From Siphonodentalium dalli (lineage: Eukaryota > Mollusca > Scaphopoda > Gadilida > Siphonodentaliidae): a stretch of DNA of 64,000 bases. The notes under the pieces are model-generated. The model worked only from the letters and a program-made list of their open reading frames with translations. It searched no databases and was not told where the DNA came from. Within the stretch, counting starts at the first letter, position 1. Every line of letters begins with the position of its first letter. The position numbers and the translations under genes were made by a program. The stretch is taken from the NCBI GenBank assembly GCA_032622095.1, contig CP136066.1:146535559-146599558 (forward strand). Direction: 5' to 3'. Positions 1 to 11,864 of this stretch are shown here, one piece after another.

Positions 1-1010
1 CTTGGATATACCATTGATTATGATAAGTACATGTTACATGCTAATGTTGGCTCTAATCCGCAAGTATCACTCACTATTTGTATTAATCACTAACTTTTGT
101 CAGAGATGTTGTGACTCATACGATTTGGCGGCTACTCGCCCCTTCCTATTCTGAACAGCTGTAATGTGCCAGGCATCGTGTTCCCAAGACCACTATCGCC
201 ATGTCCCTGATTATGAAATTTCCATTGATAACACATTTTCATAAGGGGGCTACATCCCTGCGAATCAGATGGTTATATGCCCTGGTTTAAGGATGTGAAA
301 ATCGACAATTTATGTATGACACCCTATATAGACATTCTAGACAAGTTCCTTAACGTTGTAACTTTCAATAAATTGGGTAATTTCAGTAGTTACAAGGAAC
401 ACATGCATACTGCTATCTCACATCCAAGCTGACACCCCATAAGGTTTGACAATTTCTAAATATAGGCCATTTCAATCCAAACTTTTGACCAAAGGAGGTA
501 AATATGCAAATGTTGGTCTAAACCAAAACATACCCCTTAATAAATTGTTGGAAAAAACAAAATAACAGAACAAGTTCAACCTATTGTTGTAAAATTTCCA
601 ATTCATGTTGTTTCTGGTATCAAATTTCCAGCTGTTGAACGTGTTGATAAAATGTTTGGAGCGAGAAACATAACCCAACCCCCTTGTCGCGACGTCCCTG
701 TGGGTTGTACTTGAGATTTCCAGCTGACAAAATATTTTCACGAGGGGGTGAATCGACCCCTTGTCGCCACATCCCTGCGTACCATAGATAGATATATTAT
801 CCGGGTTAAGGGTGCGAAAACTGAAAAATTATGTTTCATAGTACTCGAACATTCTTTGTTATTGGAGATATTTGTAAATACAAAGAACACGTACTATTTG
901 TGATTTATGTTTGTAATCGTAGGTTCATAGTATTGGCGGAATGATAAATTGTTATTTCTTACAAACAATTGTAGATTCTTACAAAGAAAAAGTTTCATAG
1001 TATTGACCCC
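1..1010 (-). mobile_element. Terminal part of a TIR DNA transposon, cut by the window edge
   Basis: This kilobase is the reverse complement of 13617-14625, nearly base for base, so it is a second copy of the same element in the opposite orientation. Its end is the 17-bp terminus GGGGTCAATACTATGAA read on the minus strand, finishing at 1010 and followed by TGATCG. The next bases fit a CTG/CAG target if the terminal G count is three. No intact protein is seen; a short minus-strand frame at 472-741 is an accidental reading frame inside the repeat. The rest of the element lies left of the window, so its length is unknown. Confidence 0.8.
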
Positions 1011-1159
1011 TGATCGACATGGGCAAGCGTCTTGTTCACACGAGCAGCTGACTGCGATTTCCACATTGATTGAATGAATGACGCTTTAAGCTCAGCCGTT
1101 TTTTACATGGAATATGAGCGATTGGTTAACTATTTACACTATTTACACATATATCGAGG

Positions 1160-1308
1160 ATCTACAACGAGTCCTCAGTTTATAGCGGAATTTACAAAAC
1201 GAGTCCAGTAAATTAGGTCTCGACCGATACTTTGGCGAGGTCCATGCAGACCTCATTTACTGGCCAAGTTTGGTAAATTCCGATATAAATTGGGGACGAG
1301 TTGTAGAT
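1160..1308. repeat. Imperfect 149-bp palindrome
   Basis: The left half from ATCTACAACGAGTCC and the right half ending GGACGAGTTGTAGAT are reverse complements over about 65 bp with scattered mismatches and a short loop. It could be a small hairpin MITE. No target duplication was recognised. Confidence 0.6.
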
Positions 1309-2137
1309 TATATTTATTACATGATCCAAAACCTCGACAAAACATACTTAAATAAACAAAATGGGACGCGAAACTAACATCGGCTTCTATAAGGCATGCG
1401 ATGACGTTTCACGCAACTGTGCGTTGTTTGTCCGCGTAAAGAAATAGTCCCAGATAAATAAAGACTCTTTGGCGTATTTAATGAGGTATATTTAATTACA
1501 TAACTTTTCAAAGTCTTCATTCATTATAGTTTGTTGGAAAAATATTGGAAACCAGAGACGTAGCGTGCGGACTGTAAACAGACGACAAACCGGAAGTCAA
1601 ACGTCACCTGGCGCTATTTCCTGTTATTAAACGAATGTTTAATATCACAATTTATAGAATGGGTCTATTGAATGGAATAAGGGTAGTATCATGTAATTAA
1701 AAAATATATACATGTTCACAATAAACTAAAGGTTGTAAACATACCATGAACATGTATAACACATTAAATTAAACAAACACGCAACATTAACACACACTAA
1801 GCATATAAAACACATACAATACAACTACAAACACTGTTTGCATTTATTACGTATCTTATTCATCAATCCTAATTATGCCATTTTTTATTATAATTTGTTA
1901 TCAAGATCGCCAAATTGTTTACTATGTAAGGGCTGGTCGAGTTAAGAATTTCGATTAATAATTCCCTCGACGGTTCGTCATAACATGCCTTCGGAATGTA
2001 TTTGTCTCGTAATTGTTCAGTTCAAAATGGAATTCATCGTATATAGCAAGGCGTTAAAATTGCGCACGAACAATCGTTTTTACTGCTTTTTTGTTTGCGA
2101 TTCGTTTTTTCTCCATCTACCGGTCTCAATACCTAAT
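1309..2137. other. AT-rich stretch, no gene seen
   Basis: Low-complexity A/T-rich DNA with no long frame, no recognisable element ends and no splice-flanked frame that I can support. Confidence 0.5.
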
Positions 2138-2313
2138 CTATAATGGGACGTTCTTATTTTCTGAACGTAGACTATCATTCCAACTGGCTTGTTCATATCG
2201 TGCCAGCCACTGTACTTTCATAATTTTATAAAACAGTCCTCTATCTGAAGAATCAACATCGTTTAACGGACCAGTCCATTCTCCTGGTAATTGTATCTGG
2301 GTGCTTCCTGTGC
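2138..2313 (-). CDS. Possible terminal exon of an unknown gene (weak)
   Basis: On the minus strand an open frame of about 58 codons starts after a good-looking 3' splice site (pyrimidine-rich, ending TTATGCAG at 2314) and ends at a stop at 2138. The peptide, with GTGSTQIQLPGEWTGP near its start, has a balanced composition unlike the A/T-driven frames around it. I do not recognise a family and see no partner exon, so this may be chance or a gene relic. Transcript data would decide. Confidence 0.2.
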
Positions 2314-2468
2314 CTGCATAAGGCATAAATTAACATTACATCTTATCTTTGGAAATTTTCAAGAGTTTTCTCTAACTGAACTCTATTGTTTGATTATTTC
2401 GACAATTTATATCTAATCAATTCTCTCACGAAACGCTCAGTAGTAATTAGTGTGAGTAGTGTGCTTCG

Positions 2469-2487
2469 CCCCCCCCCCCCCCCCCCC
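2469..2487. repeat. Poly(C) run, 19 bp
   Basis: Nineteen uninterrupted C residues; the minus strand is a G run able to form quadruplexes between strands. It borders the locally GC-rich block at about 2490-2710. Confidence 0.95.
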
Positions 2488-2561
2488 GAAGGCTGAGGTC
2501 ACCGTGGGCAACTTTCGGACCAAAAGAGACAACTCTAGTGCGTAGTTAACTTCCAACTGCA

Positions 2562-2711
2562 ATGTGGCGTTCGCTCCCCTGGTACGCTGGCCTGGTCGTC
2601 GCCCTCGCGTTTCCGCGGGGTGTGGTGCTGTCCTGTATGTGTTGTTGGGGGACTTTTGTCGTTCTACGTTATTCTGATAAGTTGGTTGGTAAGCCCAGGT
2701 TAGCCGGGTGA
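2562..2711 (+). CDS. Possible first exon encoding a signal peptide (weak)
   Basis: Within a GC-rich island an ATG opens a 49-codon frame beginning MWRSLPWYAGLVVALAFP, which reads like a secretory signal peptide (basic start, hydrophobic core). A possible 5' splice donor (TTGGTAAGC) lies inside the frame near its end. No downstream exon is recognised and the opposite strand is also open here because of the base composition, so the support is weak. Confidence 0.15.
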   Translation: MWRSLPWYAGLVVALAFPRGVVLSCMCCWGTFVVLRYSDKLVGKPRLAG

Positions 2712-2799
2712 AACAGAAATTGGCAATGTTGGGCCGCATTGCATCATACTGCATGTGCATGCCTTCGGGCATCGCCCATATGAACAAATACCGTCGTAC

Positions 2800-3215
2800 T
2801 TGTACCTATGTATGCCCAAGTTTAACCACGTCATTAGGACATTTTGCACGAGGACTGTACCCATATATAGCATGGTGCCTGTACAAAGTATGCCCTGGTA
2901 TTTGCTATAGTAAAGCCAAGTATATCCAAGTTTACCCATTTAATTTGGACATTTTACAAGGATACTGTACCCATGTATTCTATATTGCACGCATCAAAGT
3001 ATACACTGTTATCTACCAAAGCAAGCGCAAGTTTACCCACCTATACCCAAGTTTACTCAGGTTATTTGGGCATTTTGAAATGGTACTGTAACCACGTATA
3101 CCATGGTACACCTAGCTAAGTATACCCTGGTATCTACCAAAGTAAACCCTCGTATACCTGTACCCAAGTATACCCAAGTTTACACAGGTCATTTGGACAT
3201 TTTATATTAAAGGTT
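2800..3215. repeat. Diverged tandem repeat, period about 122 bp
   Basis: The phrase CCAAGTTTAC..GGACATTTT recurs near 2812, 2926, 3047 and 3171, with related TGTACCCATGTATA and CCCTGGTATCTACC blocks between. This gives about three and a half copies of a 115-124 bp unit with many substitutions. Frames on either strand through the array are by-products. Confidence 0.7.
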
Positions 3216-3250
3216 GCTGTACCACACGTCCCCGGAACACCCCCCCCCCG

Positions 3251-4127
3251 CCCCAATAATACTTAATCCTATAAAAAGGTATCCAACTTGGCCGGGCCTA
3301 ATTTGTAATAATTTTCTGTCCACAAACTACATAAATGCCTGCTATATAGGTAGAAATCTATTTATTACTCGTCAATTTGATGTATCCCGTGTAAACATTG
3401 GTTCAGAAAAACTCCGGTTATGAGCACAGGTCTGACGCAAACCGGCTGCTAAAATCACTCGTTCGAGATGGTGTCCGCTAAACATGGTAAAAGTGTCGGA
3501 ATTTTACACCGGCTTGCGCTTCAAAAACACAAGTAGAATATACCTCATTAGAAGCGGAATTGTTTACTGATCCACCCAAACCAATCACGGCACATCACGG
3601 CATCGTTTCTCTCGTATTTATTGAAAAAATCCGTTTCATGAACGCGGAAGCAAATTTTTTCAAAACCAGCCAATGTTATATACCGGTACATCACGCAAAG
3701 TGTGTACGACAAGCAAAACACTCAACACCGTGGCGATTGTTGTGGGAGAGTGGTTCACATGGTGACCAATACAACGCCGAACTTTTGTGGCGAGGATTAG
3801 TGAGCGCTATAACGGTAATATGTTAATTTGCAAACATCATGGTGTTAGTTTTAACCAAAGTTCATTAGAGGGGTCTTCCGGGTGTTATTGCACACTATTT
3901 ACGTACTGTGCAACAGGTTCTGTAAGAATAATTTGGCTTTTTTACGATATTTATGATGGTATAACACAATATGTCTATATTTTTAATATTCTTTCTGTTT
4001 ATTGCGGTTTTAATGGGTGAGACTATTTTATAGTATGGCGACCCCGTGACAAAACAATAGGTGAATTGTGCATTTTGTGGTAAAATCATCACTTTGTTTG
4101 TGACATCCTGAATTGATATTTTGTCGA
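3251..4127. other. No supported gene
   Basis: Short frames only (for example 3560-3826 and 3787-4020 on the + strand), overlapping in different frames, with no recognisable domain. Nothing else of note was seen. Confidence 0.4.
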
Positions 4128-4310
4128 TCTGGATATCACGCCAAGCTAGAGATGGTCCACGGTTACCATGGTAAGCTCTGAAAAAACATGGACGCTAAAA
4201 GGCAAATAAAACTTGGTTTGTATGGGTGTGAAATGATTCTCTCCAAACATGGGTCGTGCTATCTTCGCTTGGCTCGTTATTGGCGCGTCTCTGACACGTG
4301 TTACGTTTGT
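4125..4310 (+). repeat. Dispersed repeat carrying an X-box-like palindrome (copy 1)
   Basis: This block matches the reverse complement of about 11865-12166, sharing GGATATCA.GCCAAGCT, then TCCACGGTT.CCATGG.AA, then TTGGCGCG followed by an ACACGT block. The centre GGTTACCATGGTAA is a near-perfect palindrome resembling an RFX X-box. Divergence is high, so this is an old repeat. Confidence 0.5.
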
Positions 4311-6634
4311 TTGATTTGAGCTAGTACGTGCCGTAATCGTATATTTCGAACAATTTTAGCAATTCTTATACAAAATGCCGTCTGCTATAATCATTCCCTT
4401 GGAATATTCACACTAAATAGAGGGTGGTCAAAATGGACATACGAATCAAATCCCACCTGCAGGTGTTGGGTGAATACTCCAACATCCAAAGGGGGTGATA
4501 ATTTACCACCTGGGGGGGGGGGGGGTCATTATGACTGTCTTGTATGCTGATTTAACCACTTCCGATGGTCAGAAGCAAATTTGAGATATATTCGGGCAAA
4601 TTGTATGGTATTTCAAGGGGAAATTGTGGCAAATTACAGTATTTTTTCCAATTTATTCCCGAATTACATACATATTTAAGGTTAATTTGAATATATTGTG
4701 TTATATTGCTGTGTATATACACGACATTCTCTACAAAAACTGTGTTATAACCATGAATACATCATGTAAACAAATTTTGGCAAAAAGTCTAAGCCCCCCC
4801 TCCCCCAAACCAAAATTTGGGCGACCGGGCGAAAGTTCTCGAATAAAAAAAATAACGCGCATTGAAACCATTGTAATGTAAACATACCTGTTGTAGTGAT
4901 TTGACAACACATATTGTTAATCGCGAAGTAAATAATAATTTTGTCTAATTTAGACTTTTTCAACAACACAAAATTGGTATCTTATTGGACTAATTATAAA
5001 TTGATCGACAATGCCACTGACTGCAACAATAATGTCTACATAAAAATAATTTTGATGTGTGAAAACTTGTCACTGGATAGTTATTAATAATGAAAATTAG
5101 AACATTGTAGATAATACATAATGAAAATTCCAATGAGCACGATTATCCAGGAATTAACTGTATACAGTAATTATAATATTCATCGTTATATTTGCGAAGC
5201 GATTTTTGTTTGCCCCACATGCATTTACAACTAAGAATAGCTAAGTCTAGCCGTAACTCTATCAGTGAGTACCGAAACCACCTTCCGGCCTTAATACAAG
5301 TTTTAATTTTAATAATAACAAAAATAATCGCGATCAACCCGGCTGTTGAACACTAGGGTGCCGCTAAACCCCAAATATCATTACAATTATGCAGACCGGC
5401 AACTGGTGAGCAGTTTTACTACCAACAGAAATCGATAAATGTGATAAATGTTTATTTTGTTTCGGTTATTACGTTTGTTAAAATTGTTCACGGTGTCGAT
5501 AAAATTAGTAGGGGCGGGGATTAGGACTTGGGGTCAGGCAGGTTACCGGAAACATCGCTATTGTTTTCGGGCTTAATGTATACTAATTTCTACACAAAAT
5601 ATAGTGTGGTCAGGCTTTTCCTTTTGAAGAGATGAAGGAAGAAGACTGTTATAGTTAAATTCACATTTATATGTAAGGAAAACTAGAACCACTGTTTAAT
5701 TCCAGCTGCGCTCTAATTAATCGACACCCCTTAACAACCTTGGTCGACCACCGGTATTACCAAGGTACTTGGCCGCATTCATGCCATCAACCATGGCCCG
5801 TTATACCTAGGGCTGTAACGATTCATGGTGAATTCAATGTTTCGCGATACGCTTTATCGAACGATGTGTAAACACATGTATCACGACATAGGATTATGCA
5901 CACACGACACAAACCCTCTCCATACGCAATATGTCTTTGGCGTGTACGATTCTAGAATATAAATAAGAGGGTTGTATTAAGGTCAACATGACCGTTTTCG
6001 CAGATTGCTACTAGACTACAACGATACACACTAAGTCCATGGCCGAACTACATGTAGGTTGTATTCTATTGTTGTCAGTGTTGATACATCTTTAACACCA
6101 GCATGAAGTACATATAAAAATTTACAACTCAATGTTGGACTGGACAGATAAACTCTGTTGGGATATATCAGCCACTCATTCAAAGATTTGTTTCTTTCGC
6201 ACATTTTATAGTATAAATATTCTCTCTCGGCTGTGTTGATCTGCGGTGCTCATGATAACTTCTGTCATTAAGATCCTTTCACCAATGGTATGCAATGAAG
6301 CGGAATTGAATGTATATGTTCGGCAGTTATGTTGCAAAACTCCAAAGAATCGGCAAAGACAATCAAGGGTCTTGGTGTTGCATGTATACAAACATGTACT
6401 ATGAACTCTTCAAATATAATAGCGATATGGTTGGCAATATTTAGTAAGAACAGTCACAATGTCCCATGCTACGTACACTGAAGATATCAGACAACAGATG
6501 AGTCATGCTACCTCTATAATTGGTTGTTATGACAGAAATTTAAAGTCAGTTGTTAGGAAGTATCCTGCATTGTTATTTACAATTATGTTTATCTGCATGC
6601 CATCGTGTTAATTTTTGTTAATATATGGTATTAA
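4311..6634. other. Gene-poor stretch with poly(G) and a possible hAT end
   Basis: Contains a 14-bp G run at 4512-4525 and, from 5818, TAGGGCTGTAACGATTCA, which resembles the terminus of hAT-type elements; no matching opposite end was found, so that is a weak call. No coding frame is supported. Confidence 0.4.
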
Positions 6635-6672
6635 CTGAAGAAGGCCAAAGGCTGAAAGCTCTTGAAAGAGCT
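6635..6672 (+). ncRNA. Hammerhead-ribozyme-like core, probably decayed
   Basis: The order CTGAAGA, a short hairpin AGGCCAAAGGCT, GAAA, then AGCTCTT and AAGAGCT matches the conserved hammerhead layout C-U-G-A-N-G-A, stem II, G-A-A-A, stem III. Stem II needs one bulged G. The base after the stem III uridine is G, whereas active ribozymes need A, C or U at the cleavage position, and stem I is not obvious. Such motifs are known in Penelope-like elements and retrozymes. I infer a relic rather than an active ribozyme. Confidence 0.35.
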
Positions 6673-6728
6673 GTTCATTTGATCACTCAAAATTCAGGGA
6701 CCACATAGCCTACGTCATTTTAAATATA

Positions 6729-6872
6729 GAATATACGCATAGTGTTTCTGAATAACAAATTTAATCCACGAGTGGGATTGGAGATTTACACCACGAGAGT
6801 CAGCGAGTTGTGTAAATCGCCAATCCCACGAGTGGATTAAATTTGTTATTCAGAAACACTACGCGTATATTT
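6729..6872. repeat. Near-perfect palindrome with about 63-bp arms
   Basis: AATATACGCATAGTGTTTCT at the left is mirrored by AGAAACACTACGCGTATATT at the right, and the arms continue inward through TAATCCACGAGTGGGATTGG with very few mismatches around a short loop. It is a foldback or hairpin MITE. The few mismatches suggest recent formation or gene conversion. Confidence 0.85.
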
Positions 6873-6879
6873 TGTTTAT

Positions 6880-7035
6880 GCCACGATCTTTACAATGCGA
6901 TGGATAAACACTTTTCCGTTCAAATCGTATGCAGAAAGTTTAATCCACTCTGCTAAGTTTACGCCACGATCTTTACAATGCGATGGACAAACACTTTTCC
7001 GTTCAAATTGTATGGAGAAAGTTTAATCCACTCTG
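6880..7035. repeat. Two direct copies of a 78-bp unit
   Basis: The phrase GCCACGATCTTTACAATGCG begins at about 6881 and again at about 6962, each followed by a near-identical unit ending AGTTTAATCCACTCTGC. The units abut the palindrome at 6729-6872 and share its TAATCCAC motif, so both probably belong to one element. Confidence 0.85.
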
Positions 7036-8139
7036 CGAAGTTTAATCAACAGGTGTTGATTAAATGTAAAATTTTAACAGATGGCTTTATTTGTATAGTA
7101 AGATAGGCGATCTTGGTATAAATGCTTCTATACCACTGAATCCGTCGTACAACTCAACTGCTTGTGTTATGATTACGACGAAACAAATTGCTTAGCAACT
7201 GTTTTCTTTTTCAAAGTTGTCATCTCAAGTTATTTTGATTATCCTGACTTTAATGTTATAAGTTAGCAATATTGAAAAAGTACAAAAGATGGCCACAAAG
7301 CAATTTCCAGGAATGAAACGACTGGGGTATATGAAGAAAGATTAAAACAGTTATAACTATCAACTCTCTCGTGCAGCCTGCAAAGAAGGTTATAACAGCT
7401 AATGCCAATGCGATAAGACTGAAAAGAGGGATCAGGGAAGATGACATAACTACACAATCTACCAGCAACCCCACAGTGGCAAAACATAGCCAACCCTCTC
7501 ATTTTCGGAATTGTATCTGCCACCAGATGTAGTTAACGCAGACACTGTAAATGAATTTAAAAACAAATTAAGAGAGCTTTTTCTCGAAAGAAATAAAAAA
7601 GTATACATTTACGACGGACCAATCAGAGATAAAATGTTTTAGAACATTACGCTATCCATAGGAGGCTGTGACAATGTACTCGGTTAATAGGATATCAATT
7701 TGAGTGACACTCTGGTGTTTACGATGAACCCAATTCATTCGTGTGTTTTGTGGCTACAATCGAGTTTTCTATGATTTGGTGTCTTCATTATATTTGTGTC
7801 GCAATGGTGAATATACAAATCATATGGGACACAACATTCAAACTAGCGTCATGTCCAATATACCGAGGGTCATTTATGAAATATTAGTGAAAATTACGCA
7901 TTACTATTATCAGTATTAAGCCGCCATTTGATGGTCATCTTTGAAACTAATATCGAACATTAAGCTCAATGATACATTGTTAATCCAACAAACATACCAT
8001 TTGTGCTAATGCTGTATATTCCCAATTCCACGGGGCTGATACCCTTTACCGTGTGACAATAATTTCGTCAATTATGACAACCATCCTTGTTTTAACTATA
8101 GACGATTTGGTAGATTATTCTGAGGAAACTCTTCACCAT
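7036..8139. other. No supported gene
   Basis: Only short frames, such as 7256-7523 on the minus strand, with no domain and no splice context. No repeat structure was recognised. Confidence 0.4.
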
Positions 8140-10602
8140 TTAGTCCAGTGCATTTATGAGAAAAAAGTGCCAAACCTCAAACTAATTGCAACACAATGTT
8201 TCTCAGCAGGATTATGTATACTAACCAATTATAAACAACATACTAAAAATAATAAAGGATCAAGAAAGGCGAAATTGGTAAATTTTGTGAAATACATTTG
8301 TTAAAATTTGGTAAAAGACTCAATTTATAGCTTTTCAAGTATGTTTGTAAAAAACTTCATTTCACGTGTCCGTCCATTCATATATCCATTTTGTTGAGTA
8401 CGCAATCCTGATTACATAACAAAAAACATTTTCAAGATACATTGAATATTTTTCGAGTTATGTGCCTCAAAAATTGGGAGTTTGTCTAATTTCGGAGCCT
8501 CAATTTCCAATAATTATGTAAAATCCATATTTTATGGTCTAGTATTTTAAAAACTTGCTGTTGTATCAGTTGCAACACTATATTGTGTGCACAAAACTGA
8601 TTACTTCATGCTTCTATGATCGAGAAGACAAAAATATTCTTAAACAACATGTCCCATTCTATGGACTTGGCCATATTTGTTTGTGACACAGAACTGGTGT
8701 GATGAAATACCATATTTGAGGTCATACAACTCAATAAATTGATATCCATATGCCCTGTATTTCTCATAACCTCTTAAGTGTACTAGGTTAAATACACTGT
8801 GCTGGAGTTTCTAAACACATATGTGCAAAAATCAACTTATGGCCCTGTGAATCCTTAATATTGACTCTTTTCCAAAAAATGTAATTTTGGACTGTTTTGA
8901 GGTGTTTTTGTCCATTTTTAATGTTTTTGGCAGAAATAGTAAACGACACTGAATACAATTAGTGTTTAATGTGTAAACACGTTCCTCCTAAAACACTTAG
9001 TGTTGGAAAAATAGGATTACATTGGCTATGGTAATCAACAGTCACATATATTTCAAGAAACTGACTCCAAATTTGAACATTGATAATGGGGAAGGTGAAA
9101 TCACAAAATATATTCTAGTCACTGGAGACAAATGGTTGTTTTATTCCAGCTTGTGTATTCTTGCATAATAAAAAAGTTTAGCACTTTAGTGGAGGTTTAT
9201 TTAGAACTGTGTGAGCATGTTATATATAACAACCCCGAAATAATGATTCACCATTTCGTCATCGAGTTGCAACAAAAAGTATCATAGCACTACATATGAA
9301 CATCAAAACAGGATAGTATCATATGCAATCTTAACTCATTTCTGCATCGTCTGTATAACGGGTCTACACAGCGCCTACATAGTTGATTGTCAGGTGGAGC
9401 GAAAAATGAACATTCCCCAATGAAGCCAAACGTATATTTGTGTTTTATGTGTATATTTTATATAATCAAAATAAATATAGAAATCGTAATATGGTTGGTC
9501 TGTCTTAAACAAAACAGGAAGCAGTATACTCTGTATCAAAGAATAATGATTGTAGGAGCTGGTGATAGTAAAGTTTTATGCAACAAGATCCATGATTTCT
9601 GAGATTTTGTCAGTATAGTTTCCCCTACCCCATTTTTCAGATATTCAAATTTGGCGTCAGTTTCCAGATACATGAAGGAAATTCAGTGACATTAATTGAC
9701 ATATCCAATATAAGGCTTTTATGTCAACACTATAGTGTTTTAGGGGGAACGTTCAAATGATTTTACACATTAAACGCACATTGCTTTTACTATTTATACA
9801 CAAAAACCTTTAAAAATGGACTAAAACGCCCAAAATGGCATTTTAAAAAATGAGTCAATTCTCAGGATTCAAAGGGCCATAATTTTATTTTCTTCACCAT
9901 GATTTTGGAATTTCCTTCACAGTGTATTTAACCATGTAAACTTAAGTGATTGTGAGAAATAAAGGGAAAATGGATATATATTTATTAAGTTGTATGACCT
10001 CAAATATGCTATTTTCATCACGCCGGTTCTGGGCCACAGGCAAATTTGGCTGTCCATACAATGGTGGAACACACATTTTGTTTAAAAATATTTTTCTACT
10101 CTCAATCATTGATATTTTGTGTACAGCCTAAAGAGGAAATGACTAAAACAACAAGAAATCCCATCATTTTTCTTCAGTTTTTTAAATACTAGACCATACA
10201 AAATGGATTTTAACTAATTTTGAGAAATTGAGGCTCCGAAATTAGATAGACTCCAAATTTTGGAGGCACATAACTCAAAAAATACTCAACGTATCTCGGA
10301 AGGTTTTCTGTACTGTAATCAGGGTTGTGTAATATAAATAGAAGGCCTTGTAAAATAAATTTTTTTTTATAAACATTCTTGAAATCAATAAATTGAGTAT
10401 TTTATCTAATTTTGACAAATTTATTTTACAAAATTCATCAATTTCACATTTCGTGATTCTTTTTGATTTTTAGTATGTTGTTTGTTAAAGCACAAAGCAC
10501 ATTGAGAAACTTTTAGTATGTTGTTTGTGAAAGTACTTATTCCCATTGAGAAACGTTGTGTTGCAATTAGATTGAGGTGAAACCATAAATGCACTGGACT
10601 AA
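8140..10602. mobile_element. 2.5-kb foldback element
   Basis: Arms at about 8140-9090 and 9640-10602 are diverged reverse complements. TAGTCCAGTGCATTTATG at 8141 pairs with CATAAATGCACTGGACTA at the right end. Inner matches include TTTCGGAGCCTCAATTT against AAATTGAGGCTCCGAAA, and ATTGACTC.TTT against AAA.GAGTCAAT. The 550-bp middle has no convincing frame. A third, partial copy of the arm lies at 26790-27125. It lacks coding capacity and so would be non-autonomous. Target duplications were not resolved. Confidence 0.75.
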
Positions 10603-10871
10603 TTCTGCTGAGAAGAAACACAAATACATACAAATAAAGTTTGGCAGATTACTAATGAGAAAAGCGATGAAAATAAATGGTATGAAGTTTGAAATATGTA
10701 TCCCTCGTCACCTATATGCTCGCGGGTGTTTGTGGAGCAGACAATTTATCACTCGAGACCAAAACATATCATGAAGCAATTTTATATCGCGGAAATGGCC
10801 ACGAATAAGCCAAGGCTTACTGCCAGATCCCTTTATCTCTTATGTCTGTTTGTGTATGTTATATATGTATT

Positions 10872-11050
10872 TATGCTCCTAGTTGTTACCGAGGACTGGG
10901 CAGGATGTGTGAAACAACCCTCATGGTACATGCATATAGGGGACAAGAGATTGAAAGTGATATAATTTTATATACTATGCTGGCATGACTCTCCAGCCTA
11001 TAAAAGCATATATATACAGAACAGGTGGGGCCGCCCGTGTGCTGAGGCCC
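10872..11050 (+). repeat. Direct repeat, copy 1
   Basis: Starts TATGCTCCTAGTTGTTACC and ends near GTGCTGAGGCC. It is nearly identical to 11354-11529, about 480 bp away, including CTCTCCAGCCTATAAAAGCA. About 300 bp of unrelated sequence separates the copies. Confidence 0.9.
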
Positions 11051-11353
11051 CCACAAATGCATAACATGTGAAATGAATGTAACGTGTTATCCGTGCGTGG
11101 GTGGGTGGGTGGGACCTTCAGAGCAGGTGCTTTATAGACTCGAACTCGATGTGGTGGAAGTGGATGTGTTCTCCGAGTTTCAATTAGTTATACAGTGAGG
11201 TCTTTCTGCCGAATTCGTTGCTCATTGGATGAAGCGTTCTGTCGCTCATCCTGAAATTGAAGGACGCATTCCTCGCACGGCCGATGGTACCATGAAACGA
11301 ATTTGTGCTAGATCGCATAAAGATGTTTATGCATTGTATGCATAAACTCTATC

Positions 11354-11529
11354 TATGCTCCTAGTTGTTACCGCGGACTGGGCAGGATGTGTGAAACAAC
11401 CCTCATGGTACACGCATAGTGGACAATAGATTGAAAGTGATATAATTTTATATACTATGCAGGCATGACTCTCCAGCCTATAAAAGCACATATATACATA
11501 CCAGATGGGGCAGACCGTGGGCTGAGGCC
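11354..11529 (+). repeat. Direct repeat, copy 2
   Basis: The second copy of the 10872-11050 unit with a few substitutions and short indels. Short frames through both copies, on either strand, follow the repeat and are not taken as genes. Confidence 0.9.
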
Positions 11530-11864
11530 ACATGCTGGGGTGCTACTATATACCAGTTGCGCCCCAGACCCCACCTGAAATTAAGTCGAATTTGAAAGGT
11601 ACCACCAGGTGTATAGAGGAATGCTTCGTGAAAGCAAGTCTGAAACGGAAACGTGATTAGTACATAGCGGATCGAAACAGTGTAACACTGCCATGGAGGC
11701 TCGCACCGACCCACCCCGGCATGGATAATGCATACAAATGCGCGTAAGGGTCGGACGAAACAGCGGCTAGCATCAGGTGACAGATATCTAGAAAAGTGCC
11801 TACTATAGAAATAAAATATTGTTTACACTAACAAAATGAGAAACGCCTTGACGATTGGCATGTT

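Noticed and set aside
2437-2787. 116-codon minus-strand frame with a poly-glycine stretch
   Set aside because: The glycines come from the 19-bp C run, and the frame has no recognisable domain.
5818-5900. Complete hAT transposon
   Set aside because: Only one TAGGGCTGTAACG-like end is visible; no partner end or target duplication found.
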